From assembly GCF_001638985.1 (NCBI RefSeq), contig NW_017265144.1, forward strand, positions 62,001 through 126,000: a DNA stretch of 64,000 nucleotides, given 5' to 3'. Each line of letters begins with the position of its first letter. The stretch's first letter is position 1. Below the pieces are notes generated by a model, which was given only the letters and a program-made list of their open reading frames with translations, did no database searches and had not been told where the DNA came from. Shown here piece after piece: positions 27,255-39,764 of this stretch. The DNA is from Phycomyces blakesleeanus NRRL 1555(-) (Eukaryota > Mucoromycota > Mucoromycetes > Mucorales > Phycomycetaceae). Made by a program: the position numbers and the translations under genes.

Positions 27255-30200
27255 ATGTCTGCCAAACCTATTCGTGAATACGATGGCAAGCTCTTGCTGG
27301 CCTACCACCTCTTGCGTGCTCCCCTGGCCGCTAACCAGAGCCAGACCTCTCTCTTCCAGCCTGCCCCAACAAAGCTGGCCCATATCAACGTCGACACCAG
27401 TCTCACCGGCGCCGCTTTTGACATTGCTCTCAAGCAGCAGCTCGATACCCTTGAGCAGACCCACCCATGGATCCTCACAGACAAGCTGGTCGCCAAGCCC
27501 GATCAACTCATCAAGCGTCGTGGAAAGCATGGTCTCTTGACTCTCAACAAGACATGGAAGGAAGCCCGTCCTTGGATTGAAGAACGCGCCGGCAAGGAAG
27601 TAAAGGTACAAAAGAAAATCTATTTGGGAAAGAGATTAGGATAAGAAACTATGCAGATCCATGTCTAGAGTACAGAGTGTGTACTTGTACTTGCATGTGC
27701 ATCTGTAAAATACAAAGAAAGAAAAGAAACGTTCAAGTATATTAACCATTGTCTATTCATTTATCTATTTAAAATAATAAAGATCGAAAAGACTTCGGGT
27801 ATCCTCAAGACTTTCCTCGTAGAACCTTTCTGCCCTCACCCCGCAAACACAGAGTACTACATCTGCATCAACTCTGACCGTGACGGTGACTACATCCTCT
27901 TCACTCACGAAGGTGGTATCGACGTCGGTGATGTCGACGCCAAGGCTCTCAAGCTACTCGTCAAGGTCGACGAGGGCTATCCTTCCCCCCAGGCTATCAT
28001 CACCTCGCTCCTCAAGGACGTTCCTTCCCAGAAGCACGCCGTCCTGGTCGAGTTCATCAGCCGCCTCTATGCAGTCTACGTCGACCTGCATTTCACATAT
28101 CTCGAAATCAACCCCCTTGTGGTTACAGATGGCGAGAACGGCGCTCCTCCTCAGGTCATGTACCTCGATCTTGCCGCCAAGCTCGATCAGACTGCCGAGT
28201 TCGAGGCCGGTCCCAAGTGGGCTATTGCCCGCGCTCCCCAGAACGGTGGCTTGATCGGCTCTGGCGAACACGGCCCATCCATGGCCTTCCCTGCCCCCTT
28301 TGGCCGTGAACTGACCAAGGAAGAGGCCTATATCCAGGAACTCGACAGCAAGACCGGTGCGTCCCTGAAGCTCACGGTCCTCAACCGCGACGGCCGCATC
28401 TGGACCATGGTTGCCGGTGGTGGTGCCTCGGTTGTCTACTCTGATGCCATTGCTGCCCTCGGTCACGCTGACCAGTTGGCCAACTATGGCGAGTACTCTG
28501 GCGCACCCACCGAAACCCAGACCTACGAGTACGCCAAGACCATCCTGGACTTGATGACCCGCGGCTCGGTCAACCCCCAAGGCAAACTGCTGTTTATCGG
28601 TGGTGGTATTGCAAACTTCACAAACGTCGCCACAACCTTCAAGGGCATCATCCGCGCCTTGACCGAGTTCAAGCAGGCCCTGATCTCCCACAAGGTCCGC
28701 ATCTTTATCCGTCGTGGTGGTCCTAACTACCAGGAGGGTCTGCGTGCCATGCGCCAGCTGGGTGAGACCCTCGGCGTCGAGATCCAGGTCTTTGGTCCCG
28801 AAACTCACATCACCGAGATCGTGCCCTTGGCCTTGACCGGAAAGGTGTCTTCTATTCCTGCCGCAAAACAGAGCGGGTCTGGAAACCTCTTCCAGGACCA
28901 GATCTTTGGTAACAACACCGCCTCCACAACTCCATCCGGTGCCAGCAGCCCCAAACTCAAGTTGTCCGATGACCAGGACTCACCCGAAGACTCCAAGGAT
29001 CGCATCAGCTACTTTGACGCCCCTGCCCAAGAGTCCCACGAGTGGTACCGTCCCTTCACCAAGTCTACCCGCTCCTTTGTCTATGGCATGCAGCCCCGTG
29101 CTGTCCAGGGTATGCTCGACTTTGATTTCATGTGCAAGCGCCAGTCTCCCTCAGTCGCAGCCATGGTCTATCCCTTTGGCGGCTCCCACGTCCAGAAGTT
29201 CTACTGGGGCACAAAGGAAACCCTGATCCCTGTGTTTGCCTCGCTCAAGGAAGCCGTCGAAAAGTACCCCGAGGTCGATGTGGTGGTCAACTTTGCCTCC
29301 TGTCGCTCCGTCTTTGACTCGACCCGCGACATCTTTGCCTACTCCAAGCAGATCAAGACCATCGCCATCATTGCCGAGGGTGTACCCGAGCGCCGTGCCC
29401 GCCAGCTCTTGCACGAGGCCGAGCGTCTCAAGGTGCTCGTGATCGGTCCTGCCACTGTCGGTGGCATCAAGCCCGGATGCTTCAAGATCGGAAACACCGG
29501 TGGAATGATGGACAACATCGTGGCCTCCAAGCTCTACCGCGCCGGTTCGGTTGGTTATGTGAGCAAGTCGGGTGGTATGTCCAACGAACTCAACAACATC
29601 GTGTCCCGCACAACCGACGGTGTCTACGAGGGTGTGGCCATCGGTGGTGACCGCTACCCCGGATCGACCTTTATCGACCACTTGTTGCGTTATGAGGAGG
29701 ACCCCAAGTGCAAGATGCTGGTCTTGCTTGGTGAGGTTGGTGGTGTAGAAGAGTACAGGGTCATCGAGGCTGTGAAGAACAAGACGATCAAGAAGCCTGT
29801 GGTGGCCTGGTGTATCGGAACCTGCGCAAGCATGTTCACAACCGATGTCCAGTTCGGTCACGCCGGTGCCATGGCCAACTCTGACCTCGAGACTGCCAAC
29901 GCCAAGAACCGTGCCATGCGTGCAGCTGGTATTGTTGTGCCCGAGACCTTTGAGGCCATGCCCTTGGCTTTGGCCGATACCTACGCCAAGCTTGTCCAGG
30001 CCGGCACTATTGTTCCCCGCGCTGAACCCGAGGTGCCCAAGATCCCAATTGACTACTCCTGGGCTCAGGAACTCGGTCTGGTCCGTAAGCCTGCCAGCTT
30101 TGTGTCCACCATTGTCGACGACCGTGGCCAGGAGCTTTTGTATGCTGGTATGCGCATCACCGATGTGTTCAAGGAGGAGATCGGCATTGGCGGTGTGTTG

Positions 30201-30935
30201 TCTCTGCTCTGGTTCAAGCGCAGATTGCCCGACTATGCATGCAAGTTTATCGAGATGGTCCTGATGCTCACTGCCGATCACGGCCCTGCTGTATCTGGAG
30301 CCATGAACACCATCATTACCACCCGTGCCGGCAAGGACCTCATCTCTTCTCTGGTTGCCGGTCTCTTGACCATCGGTGAGCGCTTCGGTGGTGCTCTTGA
30401 CGGTGCGGCTTCCAACTTTGCCAAGGCCTACGACAGCGGCCAGTCCCCCCGCGAGTTCGTGTCCTCGATGCGTAAGGCCAACAAGCTGATTCCCGGTATT
30501 GGCCACAAGATCAAGTCGCGCACCAACCCTGATATGCGTGTCGAGCTCGTCAAGTCCTATGTACTCAAGCACTTCCCTTCGACCCCGATCCTCAACTATG
30601 CCCTCCAGGTCGAGGAAATCACGACCTCCAAGAAGGACAACCTGATTCTCAATGTCGATGGCTGTATTGCGGTCTCGTTTGTCGATCTCTTGCGTGAGTC
30701 TGGTGCTTTTACTCGTGAGGAAGCCGAGGAATACATGAAGATTGGAACCCTCAATGGTCTGTTTGTCCTTGGCCGCTCGCTCGGTTTCATTGGTCACCAC
30801 TTGGATCAGAAGAGACTCAAGCAGGGCTTGTACAGACACCCTTGGGATGATATCTCTTACTTGTTGCCTTCGCTTGATCCTCAGAGTCTTGATCCTCGTC
30901 GCGTGACTGCACGTGTCAACGTTCAAAAGAAATAA
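27255..30935 (+). CDS. ACL1: ATP-citrate lyase, single-chain fused form
   Basis: The enzyme cleaves cytosolic citrate with CoA and ATP to acetyl-CoA and oxaloacetate, supplying carbon for fatty-acid and sterol synthesis. Exons 27255-27605 and 27783-30935 give 1167 residues. The N-terminal half is the ATP-grasp citryl-CoA synthetase beta part ([12 protein letters not shown] in the form [35 protein letters not shown]). Citrate-binding and CoA-ligase parts follow ([26 protein letters not shown]). The phospho-histidine lies in [10 protein letters not shown] (His about 810). The C-terminal citrate-synthase-like domain has [14 protein letters not shown] and [14 protein letters not shown]. The Ser/Pro-rich linker at about residues 475-530 marks the join of the parts that are separate genes in ascomycetes. 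Codons are strongly biased to C. The intron's 5' site GTACAA is unusual, but the join preserves family spacing. Confidence 0.96.
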
Positions 30936-31999
30936 TCACATCTTTTTTTTTTGTTTGTTCCCTATTCATTTACCTTTCTTCATTTTTCGCTTGCACTTTC
31001 TTTTTTTTTTTTTAAAAAAATTTTCTCTAGTTTTTTTTTGCTTTAACTTTTCTTCTTAATCCTTGTACACCATTTTCCTATCTCTTTCTCTCTATATCTT
31101 TCTCATTAACTCACCTATACTCCAAAAAAGGAAAGAAAAAAAAAAGATATATATTTTATATATATATATATTTTGTATCAATCAATCAATCAATCAATTA
31201 ATCAATCAATATTTTATTTTAATAAAAAAAAACAAAAAATGGTTAAACAACAAAAAAAACAATTCAATTGCTTTATGATTTTTTTTTTTTGGTATTTGGA
31301 TCCAACTAACAAACCAGCTAACTAGATTACAAGTTTACAGGATTTCTAAAACAAAAAGGCTTCAAAAAAAAAGGTATCTTTAATTTTATTATATTATTAA
31401 TATCAAGTTTTATCAAAACTTATTATTTTGTTTGCAAGTGATAGATACAACACATCGACACACCGTAACACAATACAGCACATCATAGCACATCACACCA
31501 CACCACACTATATCCTCTCGATAAGTATTATGACAATAATGGCAATAATACTTTTTCTTGTAATAAGGACGATGAAGAAAGAATGGAAAGGAAAGAGGAC
31601 AGGATGGTCACTTGGAAAGAACAAGGTATTGAAAGTAAGTAAACCAAGAGAGATTTGGATTAAGAGTAAGTAAGAATTGTATTATTGTGTTTGCTTTTTG
31701 TGTTAGAGAGAGAGAGAAAGTATACAGTATATAATAATAATGTCAAAAAAGAAGAAGAAGAATAAAAGGGTTGGGGAGGAAAAGGTTAATAGAGTTGTGT
31801 AATTAATTAATTATATATGTGATAATAATGTATTAACAATATAAATAAATATATAAAATCTAGTAATCCATTAACAATGACTAATGAACCCTTGATTTAT
31901 ATATAAAAATATACACATTTTTATCTGATTTTGTGGGATGACTTTTTTTTTTATACATAAAATATGTACCGCAATAATCCGTTCCTTTTTGTCTTCATT
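30936..31999. other. convergent intergenic region (ACL / phosphotransferase)
   Basis: T-rich then AT-rich flank, with an ATCA tetranucleotide run near 31175-31210 and CACAC-type short repeats near 31450-31505. No supported gene. Confidence 0.5.
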
Positions 32000-33920
32000 T
32001 TAGGATGACTGTGCAAATGTGTTGTAAGATTGATGATGCTTTGGTACACTACTTTCTGATGATGGCAGTGAGTGTGCAGCGGCTGTGATACCCTCTTCCT
32101 GAGAATCCAACAGACTGGCAGAATCAGATTCATCTAAAGTAAATAAAAGATTTTGTATATAGAATATTTGAATGAGTTATTTTTGCCTTTCTTTAAATAT
32201 ATGTTTTTTTTTGTTTCACATGAAAGTAACAATATATTGTAATAATCATTATTATATTATGTGGTTGTTGCTTTGTACCTTGGTGACTAGTCAAGATTCT
32301 ACTGTCCGATTGCTTAGTACGACGGATGACAAGGCATCGGATACCAAGGAACTGGCAGAAGGCACGGATTACAGTAGACACCCAGAACAGATAATAGATT
32401 GTCGAGATGATAAAGAAAAAGGCCAACAAGATGTATTCTGAACGAGCAGACAGCACACGACTAATAAATAAATAAAGAAAGGAATAGATTTATACATATT
32501 AAATATTAGCATATTAAGGTTTTCTTTTTCGTATCATTAAACTAACTTTATTAAATTCCCCCCAGAAAAAAAAGAAAGTTATTACTTACGTTCCAAAAAT
32601 TGCAGGTGAATTCACAAGCACGACCATTAACCAGGGCATGGTCAATAGACCAGTAAAGAGAGGGAATTCTGATTTTGTGAGATGGGCAAGAATGATACTC
32701 GAAGCAATCAGTCCAAACAACACATTAAAGTAGAGCGAAAAGAGAATGACATGCTGGTCCTGGAGGAGCGAAGAGTAAGGTGACGACAGCCAGAAGTAGA
32801 TTACGAGAGAGTAAGAGATAATAGGATAAAGGACGGTATTGAAAGTTCTGAAGGAGCTGATGTTCTTTTCAACACAAGCCTTGTGAATAGCATACAAACT
32901 ACATATATTTATGATATTTAATATTCATAATTCATAAAGCACAAAGCACAAAATTCTTCTTGTCTTTTCCAAAAAAAAAAAAAAAAAAAAGGACTTACCA
33001 CATAGGACAATGTGTAACAATAAAGAAAAATACCATACCCCATACAAACATGTTTGCAAAGGTAGTTCCTTGAGGAAGTAACGCACCAGCCCACTTGAAC
33101 CAAGTAGAGTCCAAGAGTTCTACCTGCCAAGCACCAGCACCTTTTATTTTATTTTATTTAAATAAAACAGACACATATAACCGATATTAAATATCAACCT
33201 CTCTTATACATAATATAAATATAAATGATTTTGAAAACTTACCATAGACTCCAGATACAATAAATGCCAAACATGACATGATGATTCCTTCTGTAGGACC
33301 ATTTACATAACCAAGATAGAGTACACCAGTATAGTATTCCTCTACAGTCGAGAGGTAGAAGCCGACAACAGTGACGACCAGCAAGATACCAACCTGGCCA
33401 GTGTGGCCTAGACCGAGTGAGGCTGACTGGAGCAAGACAACATAGACACAGTTGAGGGCATCGCAGCCGTGGTCAAATAGTTCGCCGAGTGGGGAAGAGG
33501 TACCGGTGCGACGGGCCTGACGACCGTCTACGTTGTCAAATGTGGAGTAGAGCCATAGTCCGGCTGCGAAACTAAAGTAGATCCATGAAGGACCTTCAGT
33601 GCCAAGGTCAGGAACCCAGATCAAGATGAACACGACATTTATCAGCATAAAAAATAAACCGATCAAGGTGATTAAATTTGGACTACAAAAAGCACACACA
33701 CACGGATGTATATATTGTATATTAATATAACTTTCTTTTAATAAGATTTGTCTACTTACGCTATCCATGTAGGAAAGAGAGTGATTGCCCAGTCCCAGTA
33801 AGGACGAAGGATATATTTTGTGACATAGGACTTGTCTTCTGCGGCGTACTTGTATAGTCTAAGGTTCTCAAGCTGCTCTTGGGTTGGGAACTCGGTATGT
33901 TTGTTTTTCCAGAGTGTCAT
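32000..33920 (-). CDS. CDP-choline/CDP-ethanolamine phosphotransferase (CPT1/EPT1 family)
   Basis: The enzyme transfers phosphocholine or phosphoethanolamine from the CDP-alcohol to diacylglycerol, the last step of the Kennedy pathway, in ER/Golgi membranes. Exons (minus): 33920-33760, 33682-33243, 33140-32999, 32898-32590, 32460-32279, 32133-32000, giving 455 residues. The CDP-alcohol phosphotransferase signature DGRQARRTGTSSPLGELFDH continues to GCD (residues 106-128), with all motif Asp residues present. About seven to eight hydrophobic membrane segments follow. The soluble C-terminal tail (Ser-rich, DESDSASLL to AQSS) is encoded by the last exon and is longer than usual, so that join is less certain; its intron starts GTACAA. 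Sequence does not separate choline from ethanolamine specificity. Confidence 0.92.
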
Positions 33921-34321
33921 GGCTGTAATATGTACAGGTATAATATAGGGTTGGGTATTAAAATAAATAAATAAATAAAATATATATAAAAAAATTAAAA
34001 AGCAAAAGTAAAAGTAAAAGTAAAAGAAAGAAAGAAATTAATCTGTTTCATAATTTAAAGCATCTTTATTTTTATTTTTTTATATAACAAAAAAAAATAT
34101 TTTTTTTTGTCATTCAAGGTACACAAAAAGCAGACATCTCCGCTTGGGACAATACATGTATATATATATATATAAAAAAAAGGGTATTCACCATCTGGTT
34201 AGATTTTGGTACAATTTTCTTTTCTTCTATTGCTGACTATAAAAAATGCTGCCTATATATAAATATACAAAAAGCACTAAAGGAGTATACACTGAAAATG
34301 GATAGTATCTTTTTATATGTA

Positions 34322-34354
<33 letters not shown>

Positions 34355-35725
34355 TACCATCATACGTGACATCGTGTGATAAACCCAAAAAACCCAATGT
34401 CATATTTCTATGCTTCCCTTTCATAAAGAGTCGTATCTTTCAAGAACAAAATATTACTCGTCTTTAAACCAAGGAGAAGAAGAAGAAAAGTTTTTTCATC
34501 TTACACTGCGTATTTAATTCGTGTCACTGTATTGGTTTATTTAGGTTGTACCTGCAAACATTAATCTTTTATATATCGCTCTCTTTCTCTCTCTTATTCT
34601 TACTTTACATACATACACTTTTGTATATAAAAATATATAAAAAGATACACTTTATCTATTGACTGCCAAGAATATCCATAAGAAGAGCATCTTATCTAAC
34701 ACACACACACATATATATATATATATATTCGTTTCTTTATTTTCTCTGTTACACCATGTCCTTATTTTGGGCACTAGTTCCACACTATCACAGAAACACA
34801 GAGACACAAAATAAGGAAATTGAAGAGGGCGAATGCGTACAAGAGAAAGAGAGAAGAAGAAGAAAAGGGAAAAGCTTGGTTGGGACCTGTCATTTGTGTT
34901 GAACAAAGTCAAGGGATTCCTGACCCAAGATACCCAATACAAAATTAAAGGCTGCGGCCAAGTAACAAAAGTAACTATTATATTTATTATGAAATAAATT
35001 CAAATATTTTGTCTTGAGTCTTATGTATCGATTTTTCTGTTATATTCTGATTCTGATACTAATAATGTAAGTATATGTGTGTGGTCCAGTATTCCCCTTT
35101 CTTGGAAATTACTTCCTAAACTCTATTTCTGGAATACTTAAAAAGCATATATATATTTAACTGGGATAAATAGTAGTAACTGAAACCGGGAGCATTAAAT
35201 AAGACATAGACATACTAAAATAAAATAAGAGTAAACCAAACATTCTATCACACCAAAATCGTGCCGAAAAATACTCTTTATATATAAATTCTCTAATAGT
35301 GTTAATAATTACTTGCTTACATGATTATGTCACTTTTATTTGACTCATCAATCATAAAAATATAACAGATTTTCGTTTTCGTTTTACCATTTGTTTTATA
35401 TATGTAAATATGCATGCATTTTAAGCATGACCTGATTTTAATGAACAGAAGATCCAAGCCATGTGTGATATGTATATGTGTGCATTTATAGCCCATGTAG
35501 GATTCTGTAATACTAAATAAATAAGTAACTAGTGGCTTTAATATAATACATTCTAAAATTTACATTTTTTCTTCTTTGCTGCGGTTTCTTAAAGGTAAAG
35601 AATACTATGATTTATAGTAAAGATACATATATTGATATTTAAGGGAAGTGCGATTTATTGCATAATTTATCATGCTTTAGCTATCCTCTTTTTCCCTTTC
35701 CTTTAATTATCGTATATTCTTTGAG
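33921..35725. other. 1.8-kb AT-rich intergenic region
   Basis: Promoter side of the phosphotransferase and 3' flank of an F-box gene. (TA)n runs at about 34155-34172, 34322-34355 and 34705-34728. No gene or RNA recognised. Confidence 0.5.
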
Positions 35726-36113
35726 TTAGGCACCAAGTACAAGATTTTTTACAGAGCCGTATTTAAAAGTAACATAACCACAATAAAGTACATCTTCCCA
35801 ACTGTTTAATGACAGTTGCTTCACAAGTTCCTGACACTGGTCTTTGCTATATTGTTGGTGAGGCTTATAGGAGAAAGTACGGAAATATCTGTCAATCTTC
35901 TCTGCTTCTTCACCTATCTTCTGTGAGCATAAATAGACTAATCTACAATCAGGCCCAGGTTCGGCCCAGAAACACGCCCACACGTCTTCTGTAGGAATTT
36001 GAGGACGACATATTGTTTTCTCTATCTTCTCCTTTTTTTTTTAAAAAAAATAATAAAATAAAATAAGTTTAGTTTGGTTTAAAGAATATGGCTTTTATAC
36101 TTGTTAATACTAC

Positions 36114-36144
<31 letters not shown>

Positions 36145-37645
36145 ACATATACACACTTACCACTGATGAAGGAAAAAGAAATATCTCAACTTTACAATGT
36201 TCATCGCAGATATCATATAGAACACTTCTAATATGAAACTTTGTAAAGTGGGTTGATGACATATCGATACAGCTCTTTTCATTTATACCCCTTTCTGATT
36301 CTATTATATTTACGCGATCTAGTAGCATGTTTTTCAAATTATTGCAGAGCATGGAAATATAGGTGAGTGTCTTGGTAAAAACACTCGCATTCAGAAGTGA
36401 TATATCCCGCAGTTCATGGCTAATTAAAGTAGTAGATGAGTTTGACTTGTGTAAAAGTGTACCGCCAGTAAATTTAATGGTCTTTAACGACGGGCAACTT
36501 GCAAAGACGATATTCAGTAAGACGCTGACTCCAAAGACGTCGATATCAAGGTCAACTAGGCGAGGATAATAGTCAACGCCATTGCAAAAATTAAAAAGAT
36601 TTGAGCAGCCTCTAAAGTATGTAATCGAGATTTTTTCCAATGTATTTGCCCATGGATCTGCTGTTAGCGGCGCACAGTCTGTTGGTGAGTTGTTGAGGGC
36701 CCATCCAAAGCTGACACATAGCTCGATATTCTTGACTGGAATATCAAAAACACGAAGCTTGTTTACAAAATCACGATACATGTATGTACAAGTGGCTTTT
36801 ACAGACATAGAAATGCTCTCCAATTGTTGCAGGGGACGCGGAAGTTCGGCAAGCAATGTCAGTGCCTGAGAAGTCGGAGGATCGACACCAGTGGGCCGTT
36901 GAAAATATATGGTTTTAATAGTACTGATATTTGGATACTTGGCAGCAATGTAGTACATCCATTCACACGTATATTTTTCTATATCTATTTCCAATGTTTT
37001 AAAACAGGGCCTGGATTTCACGTTTTTAATTTGCAATAGCTCGTCTGGACTCATATCATCCAGATGAGCACTGAGTGAGATGTACGTCAATTCGGGTAGT
37101 TGGTCATTAAGGAGCTCAAGATCATCAAACGTGTATGTAAAAGAGTCTGTATTTGACGTATGAAAGTATAGCCGTTTCAGCTGGTGTAGATTCGAGCATA
37201 TTAAATTTAAGGTGTGTCGTATTTCAATTAAATCATCGCTTCTTGAGGTTATCTTGAGAGATGTGAGACATTCCGCCCACAAAGTCCAGCCACAGAAATT
37301 GATAGACTGAAGTTGGCAGACACTTGTATAAGCCCAATTGAAGCACCTTATGTATGGAAGATGTTGTTGCAAGCTATAAAGCTGCCGCTCATCTAGGTTA
37401 TTATTACGGATGTCAAGAGTTCCAGTTCTATGACCATATCTTTGAAGAAGTCTGTTTGCCGAACTGTTTGTATCAACCAAGGTCCTGACACCGCATCTGT
37501 TCTTAACAAATACTTGTTTAAAAAGCGATTCCTGAAAAGCCGGAAGCCAGTCTTTGCAAACCAGACAGCACTGAATTTTATCCTCGAGTTCAAGAAATTC
37601 TGCAATAGATAGCGTAATTTCGACAGGTAATTCTGATGCCAGCAT
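35726..37645 (-). CDS. F-box protein (tandem paralogue 1)
   Basis: A probable SCF substrate adaptor. Exon 1 is 37645-36161 and ends CATCAGTG/GTAAGT. Exon 2 runs from about 36019 to 35726, about 592 residues in all. The F-box is at residues 1-45 (LPVEITLSIAEFLELEDK, CCLVCKDWLPAFQ), then an LRR-like body (AAKYPNISTIKTI, LVDLDIDVFGVSVLLNIVF, SCIDMSSTHFTKFHI). Exon 2 encodes the family tail (EDVWACF, YFRTFSYKP, LYCGYVTFKYGS). The acceptor at 36020 is a weak GAG chosen because it keeps phase 0 and extends the homology to the paralogue at 39765-41622; nearby CAG at 35989 would break the frame. The two genes align along their length and even into the 5' flank, so they are a tandem duplication. Substrate unknown. 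Confidence 0.82.
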
Positions 37646-38072
37646 GATGAAGGAAATGACTTTACCCTTTTCTTGAATGGAGGGTTATCAAAGAATAAAA
37701 ATAAAAGAGAAGATAAGAGAATAGAAAAATATTCTTTTTGAAAGAACACATTTTTATAGCTGGATTTGCAAAGCCTTATATTTACAAACTAAGGGATGAA
37801 ACAAAACTTAAATTCCAAAGCCTTGTAATGCGTTTGACAAAAAAAAACATGACAAAAACAAGGATAATCGCTAAACCCTCTTACAATAAGATCCTTTAAC
37901 TACATGTATGTTATTCTTTTACAAGATATGCTCATCATCTAAACATCATTTTGATTTAGTGGTTTATACTCAATATATTGATTATGTAATCAGCTGGATT
38001 TATGTATTGAGTGGAAGGTGAGTGTGGTATACGGTGCCAATTTTTTCTGTATTTTCTTTAAGTCTTGGTTTA

Positions 38073-39576
38073 CAGGATTTCCACTCCAAAAGTTATATAT
38101 TTTTTTCAAACTATATATTTTGCAAAATCAAAACTTTCATTTTGTGCTCCGACTATATATAAAAAAAAATCAATTTATTTCTTGGCTATTTGTACATTGG
38201 GGGAAGAAGCTAATGCTATGATCAACCCAGCCTTGGCAGTTTTCCATAGCGATATGGCGGGAGCACTCAGCAATATACTCCAAGAATTGACCACATACCA
38301 ACCCGGGCTTTCTCTTGACCAGTGTTTTGAGTTTGGAGAAGCACTCTTCAATCGGGTTTAGGAAAGGAGAGTATGGGGGGAGAAAGTGTAGGTGGTGTCG
38401 TGAATTAGCAAACAATTCAGTGACAAGGTGGGATCCATGGATCGAGGCATTATCCATAATGAAGTTGTGAGGGGCAGCATTACTGTGGTCGAGCGAATCC
38501 ATAATCGTCTTTACAAATTCAACGAAAATTGGTCCTGTCGTGCCACCAGGGGTCAACTTCGCCTGCACACTCTCAACACCTTGGTAAGAAATACCGGCAA
38601 GAATTGAGATGTTTAGTCCCCTTTTCGACTTCGTCTTCACAATGCTGGCCTCGCCTTTCTTGGATCACCCTTGTCCTCTGATCAGGCTTGCATTAAAGCC
38701 TGCTTCGTCTACAAAAATGCAATTGGTTTTATACGATAAACCATTCGTGTGCATACTGTCTACGTATACTTTTCTCAGCTCAATAGTCTTCGGGTCGTTT
38801 CTTTTTTCCTCGACCGGCTTGGTTCTCTTCAATGTGAACCCAATGTTGTTGATAATGTGCTTATGTAAGCCACTGATGCTCAAGTTCTGCTCTTGAAGCT
38901 CTGGAAATTTTCTAAACAGTTCCTCTCTCATTTGACCAAGAGTCAAGGTGCAGCATTCGTCCAAGAGGTCTTGAATGAACTTCGAATGCTCATCGGTTAT
39001 CTTAAGACTTTCCGCGCGCGAGCCGCCTCGCTTCTTGGGCTCTACAGTAGCATCCCTCTCGAACTTGGTGATGATGTTGTTAATCGACGCCCATGAGACA
39101 CCAAATGCCCTGGCTGCTTCGGCTCGGGTCATGGACTCTTCTATATAACATTTCTCCACAATCATGTTCTTGATGTGGATCGGAAGAACCTTTTGTGGTC
39201 CATTTTTCTTTCTTCTCTTAACGATAGCGATTTGATTGGGGTTCATGTTGGAGGATTTGAGTATAGAAAAAGATAATAGATAAAGACAGTTCTCAAAACC
39301 ATATTACAAACTTAGCATTATATACTTTTCTTATAACAATATATTGACATTGCATGTTTTCTTATATTGTTTTTAATAAACAGTGTAGACATTCTTTAAA
39401 TACTTTATCGCACATATTAGCATTCTTCATGCTCTTTATTAATTTGCTTTAAATTTCTTTCTATCCGCATTAATTAATTTATTTTTTTCATATATAGTCG
39501 GAGCACAAAATGAAAGTTTTGATTTTGCAAAATATATAGTTTGAAAAAAAATATAACTTTTGGAGTGGAAATCCTG
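38073..39576 (-). mobile_element. Tc1-like DNA transposon with about 86-bp terminal inverted repeats
   Basis: A 1504-bp element. Its ends (38073 to about 38160 and about 39489 to 39576) are nearly perfect inverted repeats starting CAGGATTTCCACTCCAAAAG and ending GTGCTCCGACTATATA. Both ends abut TA (38071-38072 and 39577-39578), the Tc1/mariner target duplication. It contains one transposase frame on the minus strand, interrupted by a stop. It lies between two tandem F-box genes. The near-identical ends suggest fairly recent insertion. Confidence 0.92.
38170..39246 (-). pseudogene. Tc1-family transposase with one internal stop
   Basis: A DDE transposase that would cut and paste the surrounding element. 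One reading frame covers 39246 to 38170 (about 358 codons) with a single in-frame TGA at 38667-38665, between RGQG and SKKGE; related enzymes have Trp there (RGW/GWS), so TGG has become TGA. Helix-turn-helix DNA-binding segments occupy the first 110 residues (RAEAARAFGVSWASINNII). Catalytic residues are Asp180 (FVDEAGF), Asp265 (FIMDNASIH) and Glu300 (PPYSPFLNPIEE), a DD34E spacing as in Tc1. Apart from the stop it looks intact, so it is a very young pseudogene, or readable only by stop readthrough. Confidence 0.88.
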
Positions 39577-39764
39577 TATATGACACTGTGACTGCATAAG
39601 ATTCAATATTTGGGATTTTTCTTAAGTTTGCGGACATTTAATTCCATTTTCTTATATCGGTGTTTGAAATATAAAAATTGGCCCAAAATTCAAAATTCCT
39701 GATTTAAAAGAAAATACACCATAAAAAAAACAAATTGAACTTTATATTGTCTTTTCTTTGACGC

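Noticed and set aside
29151..30926. Long open frame antisense to ATP-citrate lyase (591 codons)
   Set aside because: It is the complement of a strongly biased, well-conserved gene; C-ending codons remove antisense stops. Its peptide is His/Gly/Asp-rich with no recognisable domain.
38665..38667. Reassigned stop codon (TGA or TAG read as Trp) to explain intact transposases
   Set aside because: TGA is used as a normal terminal stop in other genes here (cyclin C, F-box genes), and no Trp-position TGA or TAG occurs in the host genes.
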